A stretch of DNA of 45,760 nt, from NCBI GenBank assembly GCA_938036875.1, contig CALHVX010000061.1, positions 1 to 45,760 of the forward strand. The letters are read 5' to 3'. Below the pieces are notes generated by a model. The model saw nothing but the letters and a program-made list of their open reading frames with translations. It was not told where the DNA came from and ran no database searches. Source of the DNA: an uncultured Pseudomonadales bacterium. Its GTDB lineage: Bacteria; Pseudomonadota; Gammaproteobacteria; Pseudomonadales; Azotimanducaceae. Shown here piece by piece: positions 17,117 to 26,225 of this stretch (the first letter of the stretch is position 1; each line of letters opens with the position of its first letter). Position numbers and translations under genes: made by a program.

Positions 17117-17472
17117 CTTAACTCCTTAGCCCGCATTTTTATCCATAAATACAATCATCGATAATCGACACCCGATAATTAGTACACAGACAGACGATGG
17201 TGTACTTATACCGATATAGACACAGAGAATTTGTCGCGCGAGCGACAGATAAGGAGAGTTTGGTGCGTTTTTGTAGGTTGAAGGAGTTGTTGGAACACAT
17301 TGGGGTTATGTGTCGTTTAGGCGACTTAGCTGAGTAGGCCCTGTGCTATTACTATAGCCGAACGGCTGCTCTATCTATTTGTAGGCAGCATCAATAATCT
17401 ACCGCGCACGTCTATCTGCAACCAGGATGAAGACTTTAGACCCAGTCGGTGGAGGGAACAAGGAGATGCAAA
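17117..17472. other. Divergent intergenic region with a possible 24-codon ORF
   Basis: The region holds the promoters of two divergent unknown genes, though no clear -10/-35 pair was recognised. A GTG-initiated frame of 24 codons (17263-17337, plus) follows AAGGAG by six bases and could be a leader peptide or nothing. A small hairpin (TGTCGC-GCGA-GCGACA) lies at 17232-17247. Confidence 0.4.
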
Positions 17473-17961
17473 ATGTCGAAAAAAAATATGATAGTGAAAA
17501 CACTTGTTGACAAGTGGCTAATTAAAAAGGGTAACGGTCTAACCTTAGTAAAGCGCCTTGAAGTCATCAAAAAGGAGCTCTACCTGTATCGAAACGGGAG
17601 GACCGCTGGAAGGACTATCACTCGCGACCTCCTATCCGATGATGAAGAAGTAATGGCAGCACTTGAGCACTACTTCTTCGCTCGATATCACGTGGCAGCT
17701 GCGAACTATTCGCTTAATAATATGAAAGTAATGATTCTTAGCTATCAACTGATCAAAGAGCACGGCCCCGACGTGAGGCACAACAAAAACATCCCCACAA
17801 CACCGCCCTCTACCTTTCAAAAATTTTGGGGCGAACGAGGGGCTGACGCGGGGCACAGGGATTTAACGGCTCGAAATCTGGTTAACAAGAGTAAAGGTCG
17901 GCCCATCGAGGAGCCCCCACTGTTTCGGTTGCCACCCACATTTACCAATTATGGCACCTAG
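17473..17961 (+). CDS. Protein of unknown function near the T6SS cassette
   Basis: A 162-residue basic protein with no family I recognise. The ATG at 17473 is chosen because AAGGAG lies 7 bases ahead; an upstream start at 17449 has none. The N-terminal half is Lys/Arg-rich and helical (MSKKNMIVKTLVDKWLIKKG, then residues 60-100 around EEVMAALEHYFFARYHVAAA); the C-terminal half contains RHNKNIPTTPPSTFQKFWGE and ends in a Pro-rich stretch. There is no signal peptide or obvious membrane segment. Its position between the caspase-like gene and the DUF4150 gene makes an effector or immunity role conceivable, without direct evidence. Confidence 0.65.
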   Translation: MSKKNMIVKTLVDKWLIKKGNGLTLVKRLEVIKKELYLYRNGRTAGRTITRDLLSDDEEVMAALEHYFFARYHVAAANYSLNNMKVMILSYQLIKEHGPDVRHNKNIPTTPPSTFQKFWGERGADAGHRDLTARNLVNKSKGRPIEEPPLFRLPPTFTNYGT

Positions 17962-18290
17962 ATACTGATCCTGCTCAACTGTATCGGCGCAGGCTTGTAG
18001 CTTTCCTGTTATCCTTGCGCTGATGGACAGACAATTTGTAACCGCTGGTGTTTTGGACTTCTATCAGGCTGCAATCTGCAGCTCCCCTAACAGTTTAAGG
18101 GTTGATCAATAGTAAGAATAACCTGTTTGTTTCAGCCTGCTTCTATAGTGAATCGCTTAACCTTGCAGCCAACTTACTATTCACCGGAACTCTGGCAGCA
18201 CGCAACTTTTAACCCATAACCCGATGGTCGATAATCCAACAGCGAACCAGGAGCGGATATATTGCGCAATCAAGTGCGCTGCATAAGAAA
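17962..18290. other. Intergenic region, nothing recognised
   Basis: Between two genes that point towards each other. No supported coding frame, no clear terminator hairpin, only a short palindrome (ATTGCGCAAT) near the right end. Confidence 0.5.
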
Positions 18291-18704
18291 CTATGGAGCC
18301 ACAAACACCTTCACTTGGCTCGGCGCCACTTGAACTCCCGCAGGGAAGTTTGCGTTGTTACCCCCATTCAACCCAACCATCGAAGTTAGATGAGCGATCG
18401 GGCTCCCTTCAGCCTTGACTTTGCTGCTACCTTTTTTAAATTTTGCCGGACCTTTGAATTTGCTGGAAACGACTCCGCCCGCAACCCCAGGTTCATCCCC
18501 TGACGACATAGATATTGTCGTTTTAGTGGTAATGGTTTTCTTATTGATAATTTTCACCTTCGAGGAACAGGAACCACCGCTCGCCTGCGCGCACATCGCA
18601 ATGTTCGGATAAGGAATCGGCACCGGTCCTGCCGGGGACGGCGTTTTGCAAACATCGGGAAAACCCACGCATTGTCCACCACCATTTGTGGAAGCTGGAA
18701 ACAT
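18291..18704 (-). CDS. DUF4150 PAAR-like T6SS spike-tip protein
   Basis: A 137-residue protein of the DUF4150 (PAAR-like) type: FPASTNGGGQCVGFPDVCKTPSP, then PVPIPYPNIAM, a Ser/Lys-rich middle and a C-terminal QVAPSQVKVFVAP. PAAR-like proteins cap the VgrG trimer and sharpen the T6SS spike; many carry a C-terminal toxin, but this one stops at the PAAR-like domain, so any effector must be a separate protein. The ATG at 18704 is preferred because AGGAG lies 8 bases upstream; a GTG at 18713 sits directly on that site. It is the last gene of the vgrG-led cassette. Confidence 0.85.
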   Translation of the reverse strand: MFPASTNGGGQCVGFPDVCKTPSPAGPVPIPYPNIAMCAQASGGSCSSKVKIINKKTITTKTTISMSSGDEPGVAGGVVSSKFKGPAKFKKGSSKVKAEGSPIAHLTSMVGLNGGNNANFPAGVQVAPSQVKVFVAP

Positions 18705-18725
18705 TTTAATCACTCCTAACTGTCA

Positions 18726-19271
18726 TTAACCAAGTTTGATCTCGTCACCGTCAATTTTCACCGCACCTTTAGCGCGGCCAACGATCTTTCCTGCATTCAA
18801 CCGATAAGTTTCTTTAACTCGGTTCAACATACGACCAGCATGCGTGTATATAGTTTCTCGCACCCACTGATCCAGAGAATTGAAGCGGTGCACCGCCCTA
18901 TCAGCTACTAACTCAAGTGTCGTACTTGAGACCTGAAATTTGGGGCTACGCATATTGATGCTTTTAGCGGCAACCATATCGATACAACCGCGTGGTGCGC
19001 GAAATTCAATATCACCAGGTGCAACAAACGATGTGGTACCTCTTCCTTCTAGCACTCCAATCACATAATAGGTTTCACCATCATTAGCCACTAGTACTTT
19101 GTCACCAGGTAACGCTTCGTAACGGTAGGCCAACGCCATAACAGCCCAGTGCCGTTGCCCATCGATGTCGAGTAGAAGCTGCTTTTCACCAGCCTCAATC
19201 ACCGATCCTGACGCAATCGCACTATTTCTTGCTGTCGGATCTAAAACCCCTATTCTAGCTGCTACTTCCAT
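18726..19271 (-). CDS. DUF3540 T6SS-associated protein
   Basis: A 181-residue protein that matches what I recall of DUF3540. The N-terminal half (residues 20-75) looks like an OB-type beta domain (HWAVMALAYRYEALPGDKVLVA, then ETYYVIGVLEG), the C-terminal half a short beta-solenoid of alternating hydrophobics (RAPRGCIDMVAAKSINMRSPKF...). That resembles a miniature VgrG gp5 needle. DUF3540 genes regularly accompany DUF2169 and DUF4150 genes in T6SS effector clusters; function is not established. Here it lies 21 bases before the DUF4150 gene and 44 bases after the pentapeptide gene, all on the minus strand. Confidence 0.8.
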   Translation of the reverse strand: MEVAARIGVLDPTARNSAIASGSVIEAGEKQLLLDIDGQRHWAVMALAYRYEALPGDKVLVANDGETYYVIGVLEGRGTTSFVAPGDIEFRAPRGCIDMVAAKSINMRSPKFQVSSTTLELVADRAVHRFNSLDQWVRETIYTHAGRMLNRVKETYRLNAGKIVGRAKGAVKIDGDEIKLG

Positions 19272-19315
19272 TGCGACCTCCTCAGTATTTTTGGCTTTTT
19301 ACAAGTTTTCTGCCG

Positions 19316-21298
19316 TTAAGCGGATTTCAGTGGTGGTGCCCGCCATGCTTCCGCACGCAGCCTAACTTCGTCCGTCTGCTGTATACCGGCCAGGTCTGCA
19401 CCTCTCAAATCCGAACCCCGATCCGCCACACCATGTCGATTGAGCCCAGAAAGGTCTGCGTTGCAGAGTTTGGCATTTTCCAAATTGGAATAGGAAAAAT
19501 CGGAGTATGCCAACTTTGTACCCTGAAAATTTACGGCTGCACAGTTTGCGCGTTCAAAGACACTCTCGGATAAGTCTGCACCATCAGCCAGTGATCCTTG
19601 CATCTGCGCACCGCTGAAACAAGATTTTGGCAACGAAGCTCTACTTAAAATGCTGTTGTGCATTATCGCTCGAGTAAAATCCACTGCTTCACCAAGGGCA
19701 TCGGTTAGAATCGCGCCTAACATGTTTGACTCTGCGAAGTCACAACCTGCAATGTTGGCTGCCGTAAAATCAGTTGCTGCTAGATTCGACGACGACAAGT
19801 CTGAATCCTTAAAATCACAATGAGAAAAGTTTGCGCCTGACAAATCGGATCGCAAAAAATCACAGGCATGAAACACTGTTTTGTTAACGACGAGTGTTCT
19901 CATATCCAACCCAGGTAAATCAACACGATAGAAACGACATCGACTCCAATCCGCTCCATTTAGCTCTACATTCTCAAAGAGAACGCCAATCACTTGCGCT
20001 CCCGTCCAGTTACTATCTAAGAGGCTAGAATTGTCGAACATCGTATCCTGCATCAAACTATCACTTAAATTTACCCGATCTAAATTACAATCCGTAAACT
20101 CAGTATCGGTCAGATTGGCGCCAACCAATACCGCCCCATTGAAATTGCAACGTCGAAATTCGCAGCCGGTCAAATCCCCGTTACTCCAGTTCACAGAGCC
20201 GAATTCCATGTCAGAGAACCATGCGCCTAACATACAGTTCACGGAAGTCAGAGCCGAAAATTCGAATTCTGCCTCGTGAAAGTTTGCACCTGTGATATTC
20301 GCACCACTGAAGTCGGCGCCTAGTAAAATTGCTCTCCGCATATTGCTCTCGGTCAAATCGCTATTCGTAAAAATCGCGCTCCTGGCGTTCGCTTCTACAA
20401 AGGACGATTTCAACAAGCACGCCGAACTAAAGTTGACATCCACTAAACTGGTATTTGCAAAATCTGCATCACAGGCATCGCAGTCTGAAAAATTCGCACC
20501 ATCTAGAACGCATCCATCAAAAATTGTTTTTTCACATGTTTTCTTAGAAAAATCAGCTCCTGTGAGGTCGGATTCGCTAAAATCTACACTATTACAGTTC
20601 TGAGGTAGCGAACCGATTCCTCTGCAATCCGACAAGGTCAAATCAAAACTCTCTATCTCTACCTCACTCAGATCCGCACCAGTCATTATTGATTCAAAGC
20701 ACTTTGTCCAATTAAAACGGCTTCTTCCAAATCGAACCTGGCTAAAGTCACAGTTACCCAACGCAGTATCGGTGAAATCTACTTCAGAAAACTGGGCCTG
20801 ACTGAAATTACACTCGGCGAACCAAGCATCAATACAGGTGGTTCGATTGAACTCGGCGCCAGACAATTCACATTGCAATAAAGTCGTATTGTTAAGTTGA
20901 ACGTCCCTACAACTAATCCCAGTCAAGGAGCAATTCAGCAACGTAGATCCGCTCAGATCTGAGTCCTCAAGTTTCGCATTGTCAAACTGGCATTCGTTGA
21001 AAGCAATTCCAGCCATCGTTGTGCTTTTCGCGATAACGCCGATAAGGTTGCAACGAAACAGGGTTGCGCCAGAGAAATCAGCCTCTGAAATATTGGCTCC
21101 GTCGAAGTCAATCGATTCAAAAACACTATCAACAAATTTTTCACCTTCCAAATTGAGTCCTTCGAGGCTCATTTCTCTTAAAAGAATGTTTTTCAGTGGA
21201 ATGCCGGACCGCAATCTATCTTTCAGTTCCGCTAGCGTACAAAGCGAGATTGTTGATTCGTCCGATTCTCTTTCTAGATCGTTAAACAGATCAGTCAC
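19316..21298 (-). CDS. Long pentapeptide-repeat protein
   Basis: A 660-residue protein built almost wholly of pentapeptide repeats of the A(D/N)LSX / (D/N)F type from about residue 45 to 640 (for example SDLSGANFSHCDFKDSDLSS). This predicts a long right-handed quadrilateral beta-helix, a rigid rod. Cysteine is unusually frequent at the outward positions. No enzymatic or secretion motif is visible. It begins 8 bases inside the end of the DUF2169 gene, so the two are translated together. In this context a structural extension or cargo adaptor of the VgrG spike is the best guess; DNA-mimic gyrase-protection roles known for Qnr are a less likely alternative. Confidence 0.88.
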   Translation of the reverse strand: MTDLFNDLERESDESTISLCTLAELKDRLRSGIPLKNILLREMSLEGLNLEGEKFVDSVFESIDFDGANISEADFSGATLFRCNLIGVIAKSTTMAGIAFNECQFDNAKLEDSDLSGSTLLNCSLTGISCRDVQLNNTTLLQCELSGAEFNRTTCIDAWFAECNFSQAQFSEVDFTDTALGNCDFSQVRFGRSRFNWTKCFESIMTGADLSEVEIESFDLTLSDCRGIGSLPQNCNSVDFSESDLTGADFSKKTCEKTIFDGCVLDGANFSDCDACDADFANTSLVDVNFSSACLLKSSFVEANARSAIFTNSDLTESNMRRAILLGADFSGANITGANFHEAEFEFSALTSVNCMLGAWFSDMEFGSVNWSNGDLTGCEFRRCNFNGAVLVGANLTDTEFTDCNLDRVNLSDSLMQDTMFDNSSLLDSNWTGAQVIGVLFENVELNGADWSRCRFYRVDLPGLDMRTLVVNKTVFHACDFLRSDLSGANFSHCDFKDSDLSSSNLAATDFTAANIAGCDFAESNMLGAILTDALGEAVDFTRAIMHNSILSRASLPKSCFSGAQMQGSLADGADLSESVFERANCAAVNFQGTKLAYSDFSYSNLENAKLCNADLSGLNRHGVADRGSDLRGADLAGIQQTDEVRLRAEAWRAPPLKSA

Positions 21299-23696
21299 CC
21301 AGGCCTCCCTTTGATTCTTCTATTGTCAGCTTTCTAAGCTCCAGTAGCGTCCCGCCTAGGAATGAACCGGTGAAATCTGTTTTTTTATCAATAGTGGCAT
21401 TTAGGAACCCCGACTCATAAAGGTTAGAACCAACAACCTTCGATTCACCCAGGCGCGTTCGCTCAAATGAGCAACGCATTAGATTGGCATTACCAAACCA
21501 ACCTCCTCGTAAATCGGCTCCCTCAAAACTTGCACTAATTGCAGAAACACGATCGAAGTTGCATTGCCGCATATCAGCGTCCCCAAACTGGGCCCAGTCA
21601 AAATTGGCTTGTAAAAAATCGGACTTCGCAAGCACACACTCCTCCCAATTTGAGCCTGTCGCCGATACTCGTTGGAAGTTTGCAGCTGAAAAGTCAGAGC
21701 ACCCTCCAGTACGCAACCCATCCAGGTTCGCATCCGAAAAGTTTACGTACTTAGCGTGAACTCCAGAGAAATCAGCATCACCGAGATCGCTGCCCGAAAA
21801 ATCAGCACCTTCAAGATTACAATCCTCAAAGTCACCGCGAGGCAATCGTGCCCCAACAAACTTTGCTGCAGTTAGTTGCGCACCGGCAAAATTTGCATAG
21901 TCGCCAACAGCATTCGAAAAGTCGTTACCACTAAGATTGACGCCAGAAAAGTCAGATCCATTCAACGAAGATTCTCTAAAAATTGTTTTCGTACATTCAG
22001 CTCCAGAAAACCTTGCTTCATCTAGCGTTGCATGAGTTAGGTTAGCTCCAGTGAAAATCGAACCCTTAAAACTCGACTCAACTAGTACAGTTTTTGACAA
22101 ATTCGAATCGGTAAAGTCAGTATTATGGAATCGACAATCTATTGCTCGGAGCCCTTGCAAGTCGAGCTTTGACAAGTCTAGATTTGAAAGGTTGATTTCT
22201 TTTAGCTCTTTCTTATCGCGCGCAGCCACAATGACCGCCGCTCTGGTAAGAGGTGAACGCTCTATAAACTCCGCCTCAAGCTCCTCTACTTCGGCATCCA
22301 TTGCTGCCATCTCTGCATCGGCATTTCGCGATTCAAATTGAAGCGCTTCAAACTCAGCTGCTAACTTAGGATCCTCGGCACGTAGCTCAGTGAGCTGTCC
22401 AGCAGCTTTATTTTCGGGCAAACCGATTGCGGGATCTAAAGCCAGAGCTTTGTCCAATAGATCTTCATCCGCGCCTAACTGCTCACGAACCAACGAAAGG
22501 TGTTTTTTCTCGACTGCCTCAGTCTCCGCTTCCAGATGTTGCATTTCCAACTCTGATTCGGCAATTTCTGCGTCCATCTGAGAAGTCATCGCATCTAACT
22601 CGCTATCGATATCAGATACGCGCTCATCAATATCAAACTCTGCATCCTCAGCCGCCACTAACGCCTTCATTTTTTCGTGATAATGGTCTATACCAAATTC
22701 TGGCTCATCTAGCGGTTCGGTTAACACGAAGATTGAGCGAAACATCTTCAGTTTGGGTGATTCAACCAGCATCGCGGGTCCTCGCCAGATCAACATCAGT
22801 CTCTCCGAATGCATATCCACCCATAACGTATCGAGATTTAGCTTTAATTCTCGTAGCCCTTCTTGCGCGCCAGCTTCAGGCTCCATTTCAACAAAGCAAC
22901 GCGCGCGCAGTCCAGGCAGAGCAGAGTGATATTCGGCATGTTCGGGATGCAGGTTATAAAAAACTAGCGCTTCATCCCCGTGAAGGTACCCTTCAACTTG
23001 CTGGTCGCGTGGTGCGCTATTGAAATAGGCAGAATCAAAATCTTTTGGGAACAGGGGCCACATCGCTTCCGCATAATCTAACTCATACGTACCTGCTAAC
23101 GATTTTCGTTGATCCCATTCACAGTGCAGTGGACCGAATCCCGCTGGAGGCAAAGGAGAGTCGGGACTGGTGACACGATGGTCCAAAAACTCTATGTTGG
23201 GGAGATCAGCTGAGCTTCGCCCTTTGCCAACAGGATTGTTTCCATCATCAACCCCACCCAACGCTCGTTCATAACAAAGCTGCATCTCAGAGAAGGGAAG
23301 AGGATCACTGTTGTACCAGCCCGTAGCTCCACGAAGCCACTGTCGATCCCCGACTATGGCAAGTTGTTTCAGGCGATCACCAACGCCAAATCCTACCTTT
23401 ATCTCCGCTGAAGGAACACCGTTTGGACTGTGCGCGGTCGCGTGCAAAAGCAGATCAGCTCTAGGTTTATACGGCACCAAGTCAGACGAATACTTAATGC
23501 TGTTGCTTGAGTTTTCTTCCAAGTGCACATCACCAGACACAGTGCAGGCTTCATCTGGAAACGCAGTAGCAACCATATTTGGATTCAGCTTGTAAGAGCC
23601 TTTTATGGTCAAGGACATCGATAGTTTGCCCGGTTGAATCTGGTGAAATGCCCAGCCAACACTGAGGATATTTTCGTCTTGATTTATTACTTTCAT
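21291..23696 (-). CDS. DUF2169 protein with coiled coil and C-terminal pentapeptide repeats (T6SS adaptor)
   Basis: An 801-residue three-part protein. Residues 1-325 match DUF2169 (KVINQDENILSVGWAF at the start; RADLLLHATAHSPNG; LPPAGFGPLHCEW). Residues about 335-495 are a Glu/Asp-rich coiled coil (AEIAESELEMQHLEAETEAV). Residues about 505-790 are pentapeptide repeats. DUF2169 proteins act as chaperones/adaptors for DUF4150 PAAR-like effectors in T6SS, and a DUF4150 gene is three genes downstream. No Shine-Dalgarno precedes the ATG, but a 60-codon frame overlaps it by four bases (ATGA), suggesting coupled translation. The fusion of adaptor and beta-helix is notable. Confidence 0.87.
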   Translation of the reverse strand: MKVINQDENILSVGWAFHQIQPGKLSMSLTIKGSYKLNPNMVATAFPDEACTVSGDVHLEENSSNSIKYSSDLVPYKPRADLLLHATAHSPNGVPSAEIKVGFGVGDRLKQLAIVGDRQWLRGATGWYNSDPLPFSEMQLCYERALGGVDDGNNPVGKGRSSADLPNIEFLDHRVTSPDSPLPPAGFGPLHCEWDQRKSLAGTYELDYAEAMWPLFPKDFDSAYFNSAPRDQQVEGYLHGDEALVFYNLHPEHAEYHSALPGLRARCFVEMEPEAGAQEGLRELKLNLDTLWVDMHSERLMLIWRGPAMLVESPKLKMFRSIFVLTEPLDEPEFGIDHYHEKMKALVAAEDAEFDIDERVSDIDSELDAMTSQMDAEIAESELEMQHLEAETEAVEKKHLSLVREQLGADEDLLDKALALDPAIGLPENKAAGQLTELRAEDPKLAAEFEALQFESRNADAEMAAMDAEVEELEAEFIERSPLTRAAVIVAARDKKELKEINLSNLDLSKLDLQGLRAIDCRFHNTDFTDSNLSKTVLVESSFKGSIFTGANLTHATLDEARFSGAECTKTIFRESSLNGSDFSGVNLSGNDFSNAVGDYANFAGAQLTAAKFVGARLPRGDFEDCNLEGADFSGSDLGDADFSGVHAKYVNFSDANLDGLRTGGCSDFSAANFQRVSATGSNWEECVLAKSDFLQANFDWAQFGDADMRQCNFDRVSAISASFEGADLRGGWFGNANLMRCSFERTRLGESKVVGSNLYESGFLNATIDKKTDFTGSFLGGTLLELRKLTIEESKGGLGD

Positions 23697-23875
23697 AGCG
23701 AAGCAAAAGAAATTTTAGATAGAGATCTATAACCAACACACTCACCAAAGGTTTTGATAATCCAAAAACAACAACATTGATCACACAAAGTGGTCGTTTT
23801 CTTCATTCGAAAAGCCCTGATCAACGCCATTTTTTCGATTCGAACGTTAGCAATACATGATCGAATTTCATTCAT
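23693..23875 (-). CDS. Possible 60-residue ORF coupled to the DUF2169 gene
   Basis: A short frame with a cysteine cluster (LCDQCCCFW) whose TGA overlaps the DUF2169 ATG (ATGA). Its own start has no good ribosome-binding site and the sequence is AT-rich like a spacer, so it may be spurious. It is kept because the DUF2169 start also lacks a Shine-Dalgarno, which the overlap would explain. Confidence 0.25.
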   Translation of the reverse strand: MNEIRSCIANVRIEKMALIRAFRMKKTTTLCDQCCCFWIIKTFGECVGYRSLSKISFASL

Positions 23876-23987
23876 ACTTTACCCGTGGACCTGTGTTGAG
23901 AAAAAACATTACAAAGCAATGCTACCGATGAAAGGCAAGGTTTTATTCGTATCGGGTAACTAGAACCCTGCTACAGAAGACGCTTCT

Positions 23988-26225
23988 CTACATTATTTTC
24001 GCCATCCCATTTTTTATTTTTAGCGCTTTTTTAATAACAAAATCGGCAGTGTTAACCAAAACAGAATCCGATTTAGTCTCCATTTTTGTTGCGACCCTTT
24101 TTAGTTCTGAGAACTTTTCCAGCTTCTGATTGAACACGTATTCCGCATTACCAGTTGATTTCATTGTTAGATCGATATATTTCGATTCTTTTTTATCGCA
24201 CTGAAACTTCACTCGCCTTGCCTTAGTTTTCAAATCTTCTTTGTAATCTGAAACACTATTCCCGACAAGTTGCCTAATCGAAGGAGACTTTAGCGTGTAC
24301 TTCTCATTTTCCTTGCTATAGTCCTTGCCAATGTGTTGCTTAAACACCGCACCCCGAACAAGCTCTTTTTTAGCACCCCTTACTGTCTTGGTTTCGGCGC
24401 CTAGAATTGACTCTACCTTTACACCGCCAATAAACTTAGAAGTTCCTCCAATAATATTTTTGTGCTCCCACCCAAAAAAAGTATTAAACACATCCTTAAC
24501 TACTTTCTTTTTTTCAACTCCGGTAATCTCACTAACCTTGTCACCAAGTATGTTGTTTATCCAATTGCTTGAAGTTGCGAGCGTGATACTTCTTCCAAGC
24601 ACCATTTCCGACTCATGAGAAGGAGAGTAAATGCGAATCGTGCCTTCGACAGCATCGAGAACTACCTCATTCCCATACTTATCGCGGATCTCAATCTTCT
24701 CTTCACCGCTAGCCCCTTCCATCAACATCTCATTGCCACAGGCCTGTTGTGTATGAATAGACTGAGATCCTTCCTCGCCCTCCATAATTATTTCGTTACC
24801 ACCTTGGTCGCGCATTCCCAACTGGGTTTTACCAGCAGGCAACTCAATAGGCGGCATGTTGTCATTGTTGTACACACGGCCAGTGACAATTGGACGGTCA
24901 GGGTCACCCTCCAAAAAGCTAACAATCACCTCATGCCCTACGTGGGGAATATAGGATTCGCCCCAGTTCTTACCAGCCCGATTCTGAGATACACGAACCC
25001 AGCACGAACTGTTCTCATCCATCTTGCCTTCACGATCCCAGTAAAATTGAACCTTCACGCGGCCATATTGATCCGGCCAAATCGTTTCGCCTGACGGCCC
25101 AACCACGACGGCCGTTTGTGGACCTTGAACAATGGGCTTAGGGGTTGTTCGAGCACTTCGAAACGGGGTACGACTCTCTTTCACAGAAAAAGAGCACTCA
25201 TAGTGTGAGGAGCTACCACCAGTACCGTAGCTATGGGTTTGCAACGAATAACGAGCGCTAACCACCAGGTACTCACAATTTTGGTCATCTCGTAGGTGGT
25301 TCTCGAGCGTGAATAGCATTCCGGGCACCATACCCCGCGCATTGGTTGTGCCGTCAGCGCGGTGATGGCTACTCTGAATTTCTTCTAAGCGAACTCGCGC
25401 ATAACGCTCACCGTCGCCCGCCTCAACAAACTCACCAGGATAATCGTAGATTTCATGCTCGGCCCCGGAGTGCTCCTTTGGATTCATCAGCTTTGACATG
25501 AGGCTGGCTTTGGGGTTTTCGAAGTCGTAATCCGTGGTCGCATAGGCGCCAGGCTGTACCTGCATCGAAAGGTTCCAACCGGTTATGGTTTCTCTGTCAC
25601 CGGCGGTCATATTGTTGAGTTCGAAGTAGGGAATCACCTCATATCCTGACACCGCTTCGTGGGCGCTCATGGAATCGGCAAGCACTAGCGTGTTTTTACC
25701 CTCACTATGCTTAAAGTAAAAGTAGATGCCCTCTTGTTCCATCAGGCGGCTTATGAAGTTGTAGTCGCTCTCTCGATACTGAACACAGTAATCCCAAGTC
25801 CGATATGGCTCGCTGAGAATCTCTTCAAAATCTGCCAGGGCGTAGTCACCAAATATTTGTTTGATGATGTCAGGCACTGTCATGCTCTGAAAGATTCGGC
25901 AGTTGCTGCTGCGCGTAAGGAACCAAAACCATGGCCGTACTGAGGCTCGGTAGTGGAGATAATTTCCTACGGAACCCACCTGCGAAAACCGAGAGACATA
26001 ACCGTTGAAAAAGCGCGGCTCACCATCCGACTGCTCAAGTTGGACAGATAGCGGCTCACCCAAGAGCTTTTCGAACTCTATGTCCACCTCTTCACTTAGG
26101 AGGTCCACCTCGAACTCGTACAAGCGGCCCACCTCTTCGACCCCACTCATGCTGTAAAACAGCAATACATCATCTTCTAGCGCCGTGGTTACCGACATTA
26201 AGCGTTCTGCTTGTATCTCACTCAT
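23988..26225 (-). CDS. vgrG: T6SS spike protein VgrG
   Basis: A 745-residue VgrG. Residues 1-360 form the gp27-like hub (FEVDLLSEEVDIEFEKLLGE; QYRESDYNFISRLMEQEGIYFYF), 390-470 the gp5-like OB fold (PDQYGRVKVQFYWDREGKMDENSSC... in part; YIPHVGHEVIVSFLEGDPDRP), and 480-570 the repetitive beta-needle (GNEIIMEGEEG, GNEMLMEGASG, GNEVVLDAVEG). A further ~170 residues after the needle are Lys-rich, more AT-rich in base composition, and match no toxin I know; they may be a cargo-docking tail. The ATG at 26225 has AAGGA 7 bases upstream and replaces a longer start at 26264. It heads the spike cassette. Confidence 0.93.
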   Translation of the reverse strand: MSEIQAERLMSVTTALEDDVLLFYSMSGVEEVGRLYEFEVDLLSEEVDIEFEKLLGEPLSVQLEQSDGEPRFFNGYVSRFSQVGSVGNYLHYRASVRPWFWFLTRSSNCRIFQSMTVPDIIKQIFGDYALADFEEILSEPYRTWDYCVQYRESDYNFISRLMEQEGIYFYFKHSEGKNTLVLADSMSAHEAVSGYEVIPYFELNNMTAGDRETITGWNLSMQVQPGAYATTDYDFENPKASLMSKLMNPKEHSGAEHEIYDYPGEFVEAGDGERYARVRLEEIQSSHHRADGTTNARGMVPGMLFTLENHLRDDQNCEYLVVSARYSLQTHSYGTGGSSSHYECSFSVKESRTPFRSARTTPKPIVQGPQTAVVVGPSGETIWPDQYGRVKVQFYWDREGKMDENSSCWVRVSQNRAGKNWGESYIPHVGHEVIVSFLEGDPDRPIVTGRVYNNDNMPPIELPAGKTQLGMRDQGGNEIIMEGEEGSQSIHTQQACGNEMLMEGASGEEKIEIRDKYGNEVVLDAVEGTIRIYSPSHESEMVLGRSITLATSSNWINNILGDKVSEITGVEKKKVVKDVFNTFFGWEHKNIIGGTSKFIGGVKVESILGAETKTVRGAKKELVRGAVFKQHIGKDYSKENEKYTLKSPSIRQLVGNSVSDYKEDLKTKARRVKFQCDKKESKYIDLTMKSTGNAEYVFNQKLEKFSELKRVATKMETKSDSVLVNTADFVIKKALKIKNGMAKIM

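Noticed and set aside
11579-17305. A near-identical ~18-base string (TTGTTGGAACRCATTGG) at about 11580 and 17288.
   Set aside because: One mismatch in ~18 bases is expected about once by chance when comparing both strands of a 45-kb window; no flanking similarity.
19316-23000. Strong 15-base periodicity suggesting DNA tandem repeats or a CRISPR-like array.
   Set aside because: The period is that of pentapeptide-repeat coding sequence; units are divergent at DNA level and there are no spacers.
24615-25094. A 159-codon plus-strand frame opposite vgrG.
   Set aside because: Antisense shadow of a well-supported gene, no ribosome-binding site and no recognisable protein features.
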